Shown one piece after another: positions 35,065 through 43,985 of a DNA stretch of 64,000 nt (its first letter is position 1; the number at the start of each line of letters is the position of its first letter). The translations under genes and the position numbers were made by a program. Below the pieces are notes generated by a model, which did no database searches, was not told the origin of the DNA, and saw only the letters and a list, made by a program, of their open reading frames with translations. The stretch covers positions 13,571 to 77,570 of the forward strand of contig JBDIAO010000003.1 of NCBI GenBank assembly GCA_039812375.1, read 5' to 3'. The stretch is from JAGOME01 sp039812375 (GTDB lineage: Bacteria; Actinomycetota; Actinomycetes; Actinomycetales; Dermatophilaceae).

Positions 35065-37161
35065 ATGGACCAGCCCACCGCGGGCCGGCATCGCCGTGAC
35101 GGAGCGCGCGGGTCGGGACGGTTGCGCCTCGTGGTCCCGGCGCTGCTCGTCCTGATCTGGCTCGTCGTCGGCGGGATGGCCGGCCCCTACACCGGGAAGC
35201 TCAGCGGGGTCGCCAAGAACGACAGCGCGTCCTTCCTGCCGGCCTCTGCGGAGTCGACGAAGGCGCAGGCCGAGCAGCAGCGCTTCGCCACCACGCAGAC
35301 GGTGCCCGCCGTCGTTGTCGCAGCCCGGGACACCGGGATCACCCCCGCCGATCGCACCTTCCTGGTCTCGGCCCTGGACCGAGTCAAGACCCTCCCGCTC
35401 GTCGACGCCGCGGCGGTGTCACCGCTGGTGCCCGCGCAGGACGGCAAGGCACTCACCGCGTTCGTGCCCATCGAGAACTCCGGCACGGTCCGGGTGGCGG
35501 TCGCGGATATCCGCCACGAGCTGGCCGACCCGCCACCGGGCTTGACCGTGCTGGTCACGGGACCAGCCGGGATCATCACCGACCTCGTCACGGCGTTCGC
35601 CGGCATCGACGGACTCCTCCTCGTCGTCGCCGCGTCGGCCGTCGCTCTCATCCTGCTCGTCGTCTATCGCAGTGCGCTGCTGCCTCTGGTCGTCCTGCTC
35701 TCCGCGGTGTTCGCGCTGGGCCTGGCCAGCTTGGTGGTATATCTGCTCGCCGACCGGGACGTCATCACACTCAACGGCCAGAGCCAAGGCATTCTGTTCA
35801 TCCTGGTCTTCGGGGCCGCCACCGACTACGCGTTGCTGATGGTGTCCCGTTTCAGGGAGCAACTGCGCGACACCGCCGACCGGGTGGGCGCGATGCAGGT
35901 CGCCTGGCGCTCGACACTGGAACCGATCAGCGCCTCCGCCGGGACAGTCATCCTCGGCGTTCTCTGCCTGCTGTTCTCCGACCTGAACTCCAACCGCGGC
36001 CTGGGACCGGTCGCCGCCATCGGCATCGCCTGCGCGTGGCTGGCGACGGTCACCTTCCTGCCCGCCGTGCTCACCCTGCTCGGCCGGGCGGCCTTCTGGC
36101 CGCTGCGCCCGGCTCTCGGGTCGGCGCATCCAGAGACCAGCGGATGGTGGGCCGCGCTGGCAGAGAGGATCGCCCATCGGTCGCGCGCCGTCTGGGTGGT
36201 GACCAGCCTCGTCCTCCTGGTGTGTGCGGCATTCCTCACCCAGCTGCACGCCCAGGGAACCTCGCAGACCGACGTCTTCCTCCGTCCCGTCGACGCAGTC
36301 GCCGGTCAGAAGTTGCTCACCAAGCACTTCCCCGGCGGCAGTGGCTCGCCAACGGTGATCCTCGCCAACGCGGACGCGCAGGCGCAGGTGCAGGCGGCGG
36401 CCATGATGCCCGGAGTTGCCTCCGCCACCATCGTGTCGGGCCCGGACGGTGCCCCGGTTGTCGTCGACGGACGGGTGCAGGTCGAGGCAGTACTCACCGA
36501 CCCAGCCGACTCCGAGCAGGCGGTGGCGACCGTGGCCCATCTGCGGCAGGTGGTCCATACGGTCCCGGGGGCCGACGCTCTCGTCGGTGGCCCGACCGCG
36601 GTCCAACTCGACACCCAGCTCACCTCCGAACGGGACCGGCTCGTCATCATCCCGATCGTCCTCGTCGTCATCTTTCTCATCCTCGCGGTGCTGCTGCGCG
36701 CCCTCGTCGCCCCGCTGCTGCTCATTGCCACCGTGGTCCTTTCGTTCGCCGCGACCATGGGGATCACTGCGCTGGTGTTCAACCACGTCTTCGACTTCCC
36801 CGGAGCAGATCCCTCGGTACCGCTCTTTGCGTTCGTGTTCCTTGTCGCTCTGGGCATTGACTACAACATCTTCCTGATGACCCGCGTGCGCGAAGAGACC
36901 CTGACCCTTGGGACCCGCGACGGCACCCGGCGCGGTCTGGCCCTGACTGGCGGGGTGATCACCTCGGCCGGTGTCGTCCTGGCAGCCACCTTCGCTGCGC
37001 TTGCGGTCATCCCGCTGCTCTTCCTGGTCCAGGTCGCCTTTATCGTCGCGTTCGGAGTCCTCCTGGACACCCTCGTCGTGCGGACTCTGCTCGTCCCAGC
37101 TGCCGTGATCGACCTCGACCGGAGCACCTGGTGGCCCTCCCGACTCAGCCTTCCCCGCTGA
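35065..37161 (+). CDS. MMPL-family RND transporter
   Basis: A 698-residue MMPL protein with twelve expected membrane helices in two repeats. Each half has a large extracytoplasmic loop (about 45-165 and 395-520). Characteristic helix motifs are FGAATDYALLMVSRFREQL and FLVALGIDYNIFLMTRVREE, whose Asp-Tyr pairs serve proton relay. The family exports lipids, siderophores or hydrophobic drugs. ATG 35065 follows GAAGGGG. The stop codon lies in a 14-bp tandem duplication. Confidence 0.92.
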   Translation: MDQPTAGRHRRDGARGSGRLRLVVPALLVLIWLVVGGMAGPYTGKLSGVAKNDSASFLPASAESTKAQAEQQRFATTQTVPAVVVAARDTGITPADRTFLVSALDRVKTLPLVDAAAVSPLVPAQDGKALTAFVPIENSGTVRVAVADIRHELADPPPGLTVLVTGPAGIITDLVTAFAGIDGLLLVVAASAVALILLVVYRSALLPLVVLLSAVFALGLASLVVYLLADRDVITLNGQSQGILFILVFGAATDYALLMVSRFREQLRDTADRVGAMQVAWRSTLEPISASAGTVILGVLCLLFSDLNSNRGLGPVAAIGIACAWLATVTFLPAVLTLLGRAAFWPLRPALGSAHPETSGWWAALAERIAHRSRAVWVVTSLVLLVCAAFLTQLHAQGTSQTDVFLRPVDAVAGQKLLTKHFPGGSGSPTVILANADAQAQVQAAAMMPGVASATIVSGPDGAPVVVDGRVQVEAVLTDPADSEQAVATVAHLRQVVHTVPGADALVGGPTAVQLDTQLTSERDRLVIIPIVLVVIFLILAVLLRALVAPLLLIATVVLSFAATMGITALVFNHVFDFPGADPSVPLFAFVFLVALGIDYNIFLMTRVREETLTLGTRDGTRRGLALTGGVITSAGVVLAATFAALAVIPLLFLVQVAFIVAFGVLLDTLVVRTLLVPAAVIDLDRSTWWPSRLSLPR

Positions 37162-37174
37162 GCCTTCCCCGCTG
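37147..37174. repeat. Exact 14-bp tandem duplication across the MMPL stop codon
   Basis: AGCCTTCCCCGCTG occurs at 37147-37160 and 37161-37174. The first copy supplies the last codons and part of the stop; the second is untranslated. Confidence 0.9.
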
Positions 37175-37241
37175 AGGACCCAGCAGCATACGAGCGTGCG
37201 GCAGGATGGAGGGGACAAGGCACCCATCCCGGGAGGACGCC

Positions 37242-38270
37242 ATGACCGAGCAGGGCGCCGTGACCTTCGAGCTGTGGTCGCGGCAGAGCAGGCTCAACGT
37301 CGACGTGGACGGGATGGCCCGGTGCAGCGCCGAGACCCGCACCCTCTACCCGACCGTCATCAAGGCGGCGGACCGCGAGCTCCGCACGCTGGCTTTTCTC
37401 GTGCCACAGCCGACGAAGAGCTTCCCGGACACCGTCCTGGTGATCGTGGCTGGCCGGCGGATCGGATTCTTGCCCAAGTCGGTGGCACCCGACTACCGCC
37501 CGGTCCTGAACAACCTCATCGAGTCCGGACTGACTCCGGTCACACCCTGCCGAATCTATGCACACGAGACCCGGATCGACCTGCGAGCAAGTTGGCTGGG
37601 CCGTGGCCGGTGGAACACCCACTTCAACGTCATGGCCCGGGTCCTGCTCGATGAGCCCCACCTGATCGCACCGGTCAACCCCGTCCCGCGCCAGGCCCAC
37701 CGACTGCTGCCGCCGGGGGTCGCGGTGCAGCTCAAGGACGAGGAGCACCATCTGGACGTCCTTGCCCCCCTTGTCGGTGACCGCGGGCAGGCCTGGGTCC
37801 TGGCCACCCTTCACCTGGCTTCGGCCAAGCCCGGTGGCGGTGAGCTCGTCGAGGTCCGCGTGGGTGACGAGCCGGTCGGTGTGCTCACTGCGGCGATGAG
37901 CCGGCACTATGCGCCGACCATCGCCCACCTGGACGGCGATGGCGTGCGCGCCGCGGCACGGGTCCTGTTGACCGGCAACCCGCTCAGCGTCGAGGGCACA
38001 TTGTATGCCGCCCGCGCCCATGAGCTTGCCGCCGGTTGGTTCGAGGGTGCCCCCACGTGGTCCACGGTGAGCACCCTGCGTCCGGTCACCCGCACCATCG
38101 CTGACCTCGAGGCGGCCGTGGACATCCCGCGACGGCCGACCCGGATCCTCTTCAACCCTCCGCCGGGGTGGCCGGTTGCGGCCGACGAGGCCGGGCCCGG
38201 ACCGGGTTGGCAACCGGATCCGTCGTGGGCGGCGCCCCCCGAGGGGTGGGAGTTCTGGGTGGCCCGTTGA
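37242..38270 (+). CDS. Protein of unknown function with an internally duplicated domain
   Basis: A 342-residue soluble protein I do not recognise. ATG 37242 has GGGAGGA 6 nt upstream. Two segments look homologous: VLVIVAGRRIGFLPKSVAPDYRPVLNNLIESG (about 67-98) and EVRVGDEPVGVLTAAMSRHYAPTIAHLDGDG (about 205-235), each a beta-hairpin followed by a helix and faintly recalling HIRAN domains. The C-terminus is Trp/Pro/Gly-rich (NPPPGWPV, GWQPDPSWAAPPEGWEFW), similar in style to DUF2510-type PGW motifs. It precedes the wax-synthase gene by 135 bp. Function unknown. Confidence 0.75.
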   Translation: MTEQGAVTFELWSRQSRLNVDVDGMARCSAETRTLYPTVIKAADRELRTLAFLVPQPTKSFPDTVLVIVAGRRIGFLPKSVAPDYRPVLNNLIESGLTPVTPCRIYAHETRIDLRASWLGRGRWNTHFNVMARVLLDEPHLIAPVNPVPRQAHRLLPPGVAVQLKDEEHHLDVLAPLVGDRGQAWVLATLHLASAKPGGGELVEVRVGDEPVGVLTAAMSRHYAPTIAHLDGDGVRAAARVLLTGNPLSVEGTLYAARAHELAAGWFEGAPTWSTVSTLRPVTRTIADLEAAVDIPRRPTRILFNPPPGWPVAADEAGPGPGWQPDPSWAAPPEGWEFWVAR

Positions 38271-38405
38271 GCACGTCGCTGACCCCACGCGACGTCGCAC
38301 GTGCACCACGAGAGACCGCGCCGTCTCCTCGTGCCGCCCCGCTGGCCTCACGAGATCCTCTACCACTGAGTAGTCTTGGCTGGCACACAGACTCAGGAGG
38401 GGTGC

Positions 38406-39890
38406 ATGGCCAAGAAGATTGCTGCGGGTGACCTGACCTGGCTGCTGATGGACCGCCCGAACAACCTCATGCAGGTGCACGGGCTCATCGGCTTCGACAC
38501 TGTGCCGGACTTCGCCAAACTCACCGATCTCGTCATGGACCGGATGGTCGGCAAGTACCGGGTGCTCAGCCAGATTCCGGTCGAACGCAAAGGCAAGTGG
38601 CGCTGGGTCGACGACAAAGACTTCGACATCGCCCGGCACGTCACCCGGGTCGTCCTGCCCGACGACGACCCCGAGACCATGCGAGCGCACATGTCGTCCC
38701 TGTTCTCCACGCCTTTCCCCCGGGAGCATCCACTGTGGCAGTTCCAACTGGTCACCGGTCCGGACGAGGACGGACCCGGCTACGTCATCGGCCGCTTCCA
38801 CCACGGTCTCGCCGACGGCATCCGGCTGGTCCAGCTCATCATCGGCACGTGTGACCCGGTCACGGGAGCAACCCCACCGGCTGTGGGCCGGGGAGGTGAG
38901 CAGCATGAGAACCCCTTCGAGCGTCTCCTCAGCTTTGCCGAACAGTCGGTGACCGACACGGTCGACTTCGCCACCGGCGCCGGAAAGGCCATCTCCAAGG
39001 CTGGACGCCAGCTGGTCACCACGAGCAACCCGCTCAATCTCGCTCACTCCGTCGGGGAAGCGCTCGAGACGGTCCGTGACCCGGTGCGCCTCATGGATGC
39101 CATCACCTCGGTGGGTGCGGTGGACAACGAGTGGTCCAACTCGTGGCGCGAGATCGGGCGCATGCTCCTCGCCGACGAGTCCGACGCGGGGGCATGGAGT
39201 GGCCGCCCGGGCGTGGACAAGTCCGTCGCGTGGTTCGAGGGCTACCGTCTCGACGACGCCAAGGCGGTGGCTCGCGCCTTTGGCGGGACGCTCAACGACG
39301 CACTCATGGCAGCGGTGTCCCTCGCCCTGACCGACTACCTCTCCGAACGCGGCGTCAAAGACGTGTCCGACCTGTCCTGGCTCATGCCGGTCTCCTTGCG
39401 TCCGGTCGACGCCGCCCTGCCGCCGACCCTGGGCAACCACTTCGCCGTGGTGCAGATCTCCATGCCCTTGGGGATCCGCGACCCCGTCGCCCTCATCGCG
39501 GAGATCGGTGAGCGCACCACTCGGCTCAAGAACTCCGCCGAGCCGGTGGTCGCCTTTGGTATGCAGCGGGTCATCGCCGAGTCCCCCCTGGCGGTCGCCC
39601 AACGGATCACCAACTACTTCTCCAACAAGACCATCGGGCTGCTCAGCAACGTCCCCGGACCGCGAGTCTCGCTCACCATGGCCGGCGCACCGGTACGCAC
39701 CGTCCTCGGCTGGGTGCCCACGTCGGGGGACCAACCGATCGGGGTATGTCTGATCAGCTATGCCGGCACGGTCGGGGTCGCGGTCGCCACCGACGCCCGG
39801 ATGATTCCGGACCCACCACGCATCGCCGAACTCATCCACCACCATCTCGACACTCTGGCCGCCGCGGCGGCCGTGACTGCCGCCCGCTGA
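38406..39890 (+). CDS. Wax ester synthase / diacylglycerol acyltransferase (WS/DGAT)
   Basis: A 494-residue WS/DGAT protein. The catalytic motif HHGLADG lies at residues 132-138; the His acts as base in transferring an acyl group from acyl-CoA to a fatty alcohol or diacylglycerol. Other family landmarks are PLWQFQLVTG, LPPTLGNHFAVVQISMPLG and LLSNVPGPR. ATG 38406 has AGGAGG 6 nt upstream. The next two genes encode an acyl reductase homologue and an SDR, which favours wax-ester rather than triacylglycerol synthesis for this copy. Confidence 0.92.
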   Translation: MAKKIAAGDLTWLLMDRPNNLMQVHGLIGFDTVPDFAKLTDLVMDRMVGKYRVLSQIPVERKGKWRWVDDKDFDIARHVTRVVLPDDDPETMRAHMSSLFSTPFPREHPLWQFQLVTGPDEDGPGYVIGRFHHGLADGIRLVQLIIGTCDPVTGATPPAVGRGGEQHENPFERLLSFAEQSVTDTVDFATGAGKAISKAGRQLVTTSNPLNLAHSVGEALETVRDPVRLMDAITSVGAVDNEWSNSWREIGRMLLADESDAGAWSGRPGVDKSVAWFEGYRLDDAKAVARAFGGTLNDALMAAVSLALTDYLSERGVKDVSDLSWLMPVSLRPVDAALPPTLGNHFAVVQISMPLGIRDPVALIAEIGERTTRLKNSAEPVVAFGMQRVIAESPLAVAQRITNYFSNKTIGLLSNVPGPRVSLTMAGAPVRTVLGWVPTSGDQPIGVCLISYAGTVGVAVATDARMIPDPPRIAELIHHHLDTLAAAAAVTAAR

Positions 39891-39896
39891 CCACAC

Positions 39897-39934
39897 CACT
39901 GACAACACACTGACAACATCACGCCACTGACAAC
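39897..39934 (+). repeat. Three CACTGACAAC copies in a short spacer
   Basis: CACTGACAAC occurs at 39897-39906, 39908-39917 and 39925-39934, filling the 57-bp gap between the wax synthase and reductase genes just before AAAGGAGTC. It could be a slippage product or a protein-binding site. Confidence 0.7.
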
Positions 39935-39947
39935 AAAGGAGTCAGGT

Positions 39948-42020
39948 ATGCCAGGCAAGAAGCGGCTCGTCGTCGTCAACATCACCCTCCAGAGTAACGA
40001 GTGGGACTACGACGAGAAGGTGTCCCTCGCCGGACAGGACTATCAGCTCGTCCGGATCGGAACGAGCGGAGACCTCAAGGCCGCTGAGGACCTGGTCTGG
40101 AAGTGGTCCCTCAAGGCCGACGCGATCGCCGTGACCGGGGCTCGCGAGGCCCAGGCCGCCGGCCTGTTCAGCGGGGATCCCGAGGACATCCGCAAAGCTC
40201 GGGACACCACGAACAGGGTGCCCATCCACGACGGTTCCATGCTCGCCGACGTCGTCCAAGAGTGGGCGATCCGGCAAGTCCAATCCGAGATGCCGGGCCA
40301 TTTCAGCAACGCCCGGGTGGTCGTCGTCGGCCAGTCGACACGACCGCGCACCATCAAGGTGCTGCGCGAGTTCACCGCGAACATCGACTTCGAGGACCCG
40401 ATGAAGCGCACCGACGTCCCGCTCGCTCTGGAGTCCAACCCGGTCACGTCCAAGGCCGGCCAGGTGGGCATGATGGCCTGGCGGATGACGCCCGACGTGC
40501 TCAAGGGCGTCGCCAGTGGCCCGGCCGAGTGGGTCAGTGACAAGCTGGCACACAAGGCCGCGCGGTCGGCAGACGTCATCGTCGGCTCCTACGCGGACAT
40601 CGCGCGCTTCGGGCTCGAAGACCTCGCCGGCAAGACCGTGCTCACCAATGCCATCTCTGCGGCCCGGCTCGCCGATCTCGGCAGCCGCGGCGTGGACCTC
40701 GTCATTGACGCCACCCCCCAGCCGTTCGACTTCATGGTCGTCACCGCGATGCTCGAGGCGATGGTGGCCGCTACCCTGCCCAAGGGCAAGAAGCTGACCA
40801 CCGACGCTCTCGTCGAGTTCATCACGACAGCGGAATTGGAGCCGCAGCTTCTCCGGCCCAACGGGGACAAGCGCAAGAGCCGCTTCACCTTCGTGATCCA
40901 CCCCCTGTCGACCGAGTACTTCAAGAACCTCCAGGGGATCGGGACGATGTCGACCCTGCCGGGGATGGGCGGAGTCGTCGAGAAGGCCGCGGCATACATG
41001 CCCCCCTTCGTCTACTGCCACATCACCGGGATCAAGTCCCCGACCGGCGCCGAGACCGAAGGATGGCTCCTGACCGTGGGTGGCACCCCGAAGGAGATGC
41101 TCTCTCACCCACCGGAGTTCACCTACTCACGGCTGCTCGCCGCCGCGGAGATGTCCCAGAAGCTCGGGGCTCAGATCATGGGCCTCGGGGCCTTCACCAA
41201 GGTCGTCGGTGACGCCGGAGTCACCGTCGCCAAGCAGGCGAAGCTGCCGGTCACCACCGGCAACAGCTACAGCGCATCCGGAGCCCTCTGGGCCGCCCAT
41301 GAGGCGCTGCGCAAGCTCGACATCACCGAGATCGACGAGCGGGGTGTCCTGCGCGGCAAGACCATGGTCGTCGGCGCCTCCGGCGCGATCGGGTCGGTCT
41401 GCGCCCGGCTGCTCGCACTGGCCAGTGACGAGCTGTGGCTGGTCTCCCCGGAAACCGCCAAGCTGCTCGCGCTCAAGGCGGATATCGAGAGCGAGAACCC
41501 GCGGGCCGTGATCAAGGTCTCGACCAACCCGGGTGAGGCGCTGTCCGACATGGACCTCATCGTCACCGCCACCTCAGCGGCGGGCAACAAGGTCCTCGAC
41601 ATCATGAAGGTCAAGCCGGGCTGCGTCATCACCGACGTCGCCCGCCCCCTGGACATGTCGGCAGAGGATGTCGCGAAGCGACCCGACGTTCTCGTCATCG
41701 AGTCCGGTGAGGTCGAGCTGCCCGGCGAGAACATCAAGATCCGCGACATCGGCCTGCCGCCCAAGGTCGTCTACGCGTGCCTCGCCGAGACCATCGTCCT
41801 TGCCCTCGAGGGACGCTTCGAGACCTTCACCATCGGCCGCGCTATCGAGTGGCAGAAGGTCAAGGAGATCTACCAGATGGGACTCAAGCACGGGATGAAG
41901 CTGGCAACCATTTCCGGGGTACGTGGCCCGTACACCGACGAGGACTTCGAGCGGGTGCGCAGCCTGGCCCTGGCCGCTCGCGCGAAGGCTGAGGGCGAGA
42001 AGGCCGAGGAGTTGTCGTGA
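39948..42020 (+). CDS. Long-chain fatty acyl (ACP/CoA) reductase homologue with a large N-terminal extension
   Basis: A 690-residue protein. Residues about 350-675 resemble cyanobacterial acyl-ACP reductase (AAR). They show LGAFTKVVGDAG and TTGNSYSASGALWA, the NADPH-binding GASGAIGSV loop (KTMVVGASGAIGSVCARLL), VIESGEVELPG, and VYACLAETIVLALEG with C611 at the position of the AAR thioester-forming cysteine. Residues 1-330 form an extra, mostly alpha/beta region that AAR lacks and that I do not recognise. It should reduce a fatty acyl thioester to an aldehyde. AAGGAG precedes the ATG. The stop overlaps the SDR start by 4 bp. Confidence 0.75.
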   Translation: MPGKKRLVVVNITLQSNEWDYDEKVSLAGQDYQLVRIGTSGDLKAAEDLVWKWSLKADAIAVTGAREAQAAGLFSGDPEDIRKARDTTNRVPIHDGSMLADVVQEWAIRQVQSEMPGHFSNARVVVVGQSTRPRTIKVLREFTANIDFEDPMKRTDVPLALESNPVTSKAGQVGMMAWRMTPDVLKGVASGPAEWVSDKLAHKAARSADVIVGSYADIARFGLEDLAGKTVLTNAISAARLADLGSRGVDLVIDATPQPFDFMVVTAMLEAMVAATLPKGKKLTTDALVEFITTAELEPQLLRPNGDKRKSRFTFVIHPLSTEYFKNLQGIGTMSTLPGMGGVVEKAAAYMPPFVYCHITGIKSPTGAETEGWLLTVGGTPKEMLSHPPEFTYSRLLAAAEMSQKLGAQIMGLGAFTKVVGDAGVTVAKQAKLPVTTGNSYSASGALWAAHEALRKLDITEIDERGVLRGKTMVVGASGAIGSVCARLLALASDELWLVSPETAKLLALKADIESENPRAVIKVSTNPGEALSDMDLIVTATSAAGNKVLDIMKVKPGCVITDVARPLDMSAEDVAKRPDVLVIESGEVELPGENIKIRDIGLPPKVVYACLAETIVLALEGRFETFTIGRAIEWQKVKEIYQMGLKHGMKLATISGVRGPYTDEDFERVRSLALAARAKAEGEKAEELS

Positions 42021-42853
42021 AGAACGTCAAGGGCAAGACTCTTCTGGTCACCGGCGCCGCCATGGGGATGGGCCGGCTCTTCGTGGAGCGCGCCCTTGCC
42101 GAGCAGGCGGAGAACGTCGTCCTCTGGGACATCAACGAGGACGCCCTCAACGCGACCCTCGGTGAGCTGTCCGGGGGGAGGACCAACCTCAGCGGCTACA
42201 TCGTCGACGTCAGTGACCTTGAGGCGATCCAGAGCACTGCGGCCGCCGTGCGGGACGAGGTCGGCACCGTCGAGGTGCTCATCAACAACGCGGGAGTGGT
42301 GCGCGGCAACAACTACTTCTGGGAGACCGACCCCCTGGCCGACACGAAGCTGACCATCGACATCAACACTCTCGCCCCGATGTATGTCACCGGCGAGTTC
42401 CTCCCCGGGATGCTCGGCGCACCCGGCGAGTGTCGGCTGGTCAACATCGCCTCGGCTGCCGGCCTTACCCCGAACCCCCGGATGGCGGTGTATGCCGCCT
42501 CGAAGTGGGCCGTCATCGGCTGGTCGGAGTCCGTCCGTCTCGAGCTCAAGCAGGCCGGTCTCGACCACGTCAAGGTCACCACGGTGTGTCCCTACTACGT
42601 CAACACGGGCATGTTCGACGGGGCGCGCTCCGCCCCCCTGCTGCCCATCCTCCAGCCCGACGAGGTCGTTGAGGAGGCGTGGAAGGGGATGCGCAACGGT
42701 ACGCCGCTGGTCGTGCTGCCGCGCACCGTCATGCTCAGCGAGGTGATGAAGGGTCTGCTCCCCATCGGGGTCCGGGACTTCATCGCCGACAGCCTCCTCG
42801 GTGTCTATTCCACGATGGAGGACTTCACCGGTCGCCCAGGAGCAAAGAGCTAA
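42017..42853 (+). CDS. Short-chain dehydrogenase/reductase, candidate fatty aldehyde reductase
   Basis: A 278-residue classical SDR. The nucleotide motif is TGAAMGMG, NNAG is present (INNAGVV), the catalytic Ser lies in NIASAAG and the YxxxK pair in YAASK. A C-terminal hydrophobic stretch resembles retinol/long-chain alcohol dehydrogenases. GTG 42017 overlaps the reductase stop (GTGA), so the two are made together; the pair would take an acyl thioester to aldehyde and then alcohol for the wax synthase upstream. Aldehyde specificity is inferred from context. Confidence 0.85.
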   Translation: MKNVKGKTLLVTGAAMGMGRLFVERALAEQAENVVLWDINEDALNATLGELSGGRTNLSGYIVDVSDLEAIQSTAAAVRDEVGTVEVLINNAGVVRGNNYFWETDPLADTKLTIDINTLAPMYVTGEFLPGMLGAPGECRLVNIASAAGLTPNPRMAVYAASKWAVIGWSESVRLELKQAGLDHVKVTTVCPYYVNTGMFDGARSAPLLPILQPDEVVEEAWKGMRNGTPLVVLPRTVMLSEVMKGLLPIGVRDFIADSLLGVYSTMEDFTGRPGAKS

Positions 42854-42879
42854 CAGCGACACACTCACTGGCGACGCGA

Positions 42880-42915
42880 CCGCGGCCTGGCCTCCCCATG
42901 GAGGCCAGGCCGCGG
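42880..42915. terminator. Perfect 16-bp hairpin, bidirectional terminator
   Basis: CCGCGGCCTGGCCTCC (42880-42895) pairs without mismatch with GGAGGCCAGGCCGCGG (42900-42915) around a CCAT loop. It lies between two convergent genes and can end transcripts from both sides. Confidence 0.85.
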
Positions 42916-42944
42916 CCTGATTCGTTACGGAACCTGATCCGTGA

Positions 42945-43835
42945 CTACGCCCTGGACCGGGCAGAGAACCGGTCACCACGGACGACGAGGACCGCAGACT
43001 CGGAGTGCCGGACACAGACCGCACTGACTGAGCCGAGCAGCAGGCCCCGGAAGCCCCCCAGCCCACGGCTGCCGACGACGACCAGTGATGCATCGGCGCT
43101 GGCCTCGACCAGCACCCTGGCGGCACCACCGGTGGTCAGGGTCGTGGTGAGGTTCTCGGCATCCCCGAAAACCTCCCGAGTGGCCTCCTCGAGGTGCTCC
43201 GCTGCCTCGTGCTTGATCTCGACCTCAAGCTGTGGGTCCACGTTGGGCACGACCGGCGCACTGTCATAGAGCGAGGCCCAAACGCCGATGGCGTGCACCG
43301 GTGCCGTCCCGGCGATGGCCTTGGCCCAGCGCAGCGCCGATATCGAGGACGGTGACTCGTCCACTCCGACGACGATGGGCTTGACCGGTGGCAATTCGGT
43401 GGGCTCGCCGCGGGTGACCAGGACGGGGCAGTCGGCGTGCCGGGCAACCGAGGCGCTGGCCGAGCCGAGCAGCAGGCCGGCAAACCCGCCGTAGCCGTGG
43501 GATCCGACGACGAGGAGGTCGGCGTCCTCGGATGCCTCCACGAGGACCCTGGCGGGAGCGCCGTGCAGCGCGGTCCTCGTCACCGACGCGGCATCCGGGC
43601 CGAGAGCCTCGTCGACGCAGGCGTCGAGTTGCTGCCGCGCCTCCACAGCCGGATCCCAACCGCTCGCCGCCATCCCGAGCCGTCCCCGACCCTCGAAGAC
43701 CGCTTGCCATGCCGTGACCGCTTCGAGCTGCGCGCCCAGGATGCCGGCGAGATAATGGCCCCACCGCAGAGCCTCGCGGCTGGATTGGGACCCGTCGACA
43801 CCGACGATCACCTTGCCTGACGTTCGTGCACTCAC
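42945..43835 (-). CDS. Universal stress protein with two UspA domains
   Basis: A 296-residue tandem Usp protein. Each half has the ATP-binding signature: VGVDGS at residue 10 with VVGSHGYGGFAGLLLGSAS, and VGVDESPSS with VVGSRGLGGFRGLLLGSVS. Such proteins bind ATP and are induced by hypoxia or stationary phase in actinobacteria. GTG 43835 has GAAGGGG 8 nt upstream. The 150-bp upstream gap shows no clear DosR-type palindrome. Confidence 0.93.
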   Translation of the reverse strand: MSARTSGKVIVGVDGSQSSREALRWGHYLAGILGAQLEAVTAWQAVFEGRGRLGMAASGWDPAVEARQQLDACVDEALGPDAASVTRTALHGAPARVLVEASEDADLLVVGSHGYGGFAGLLLGSASASVARHADCPVLVTRGEPTELPPVKPIVVGVDESPSSISALRWAKAIAGTAPVHAIGVWASLYDSAPVVPNVDPQLEVEIKHEAAEHLEEATREVFGDAENLTTTLTTGGAARVLVEASADASLVVVGSRGLGGFRGLLLGSVSAVCVRHSESAVLVVRGDRFSARSRA

Positions 43836-43985
43836 CGCTAGACCCCTTCCGTGGGAACTGCTCGTCGGTACTCCTGTGACCAGTCTAGGAAGCTCTCACG
43901 GACGTCACTCCACCGCAGTGCCTCACCGCACACTGTGCCGCAGGACGGCGACAGTGTCACCCCCCGCGACACCACTCGCCGCGGA

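Noticed and set aside
36861..39908. A 1015-codon minus-strand frame opposite the MMPL end, the duplicated-domain gene and the wax synthase gene
   Set aside because: Spans several real genes and their spacers, low-complexity translation, no start site of quality.
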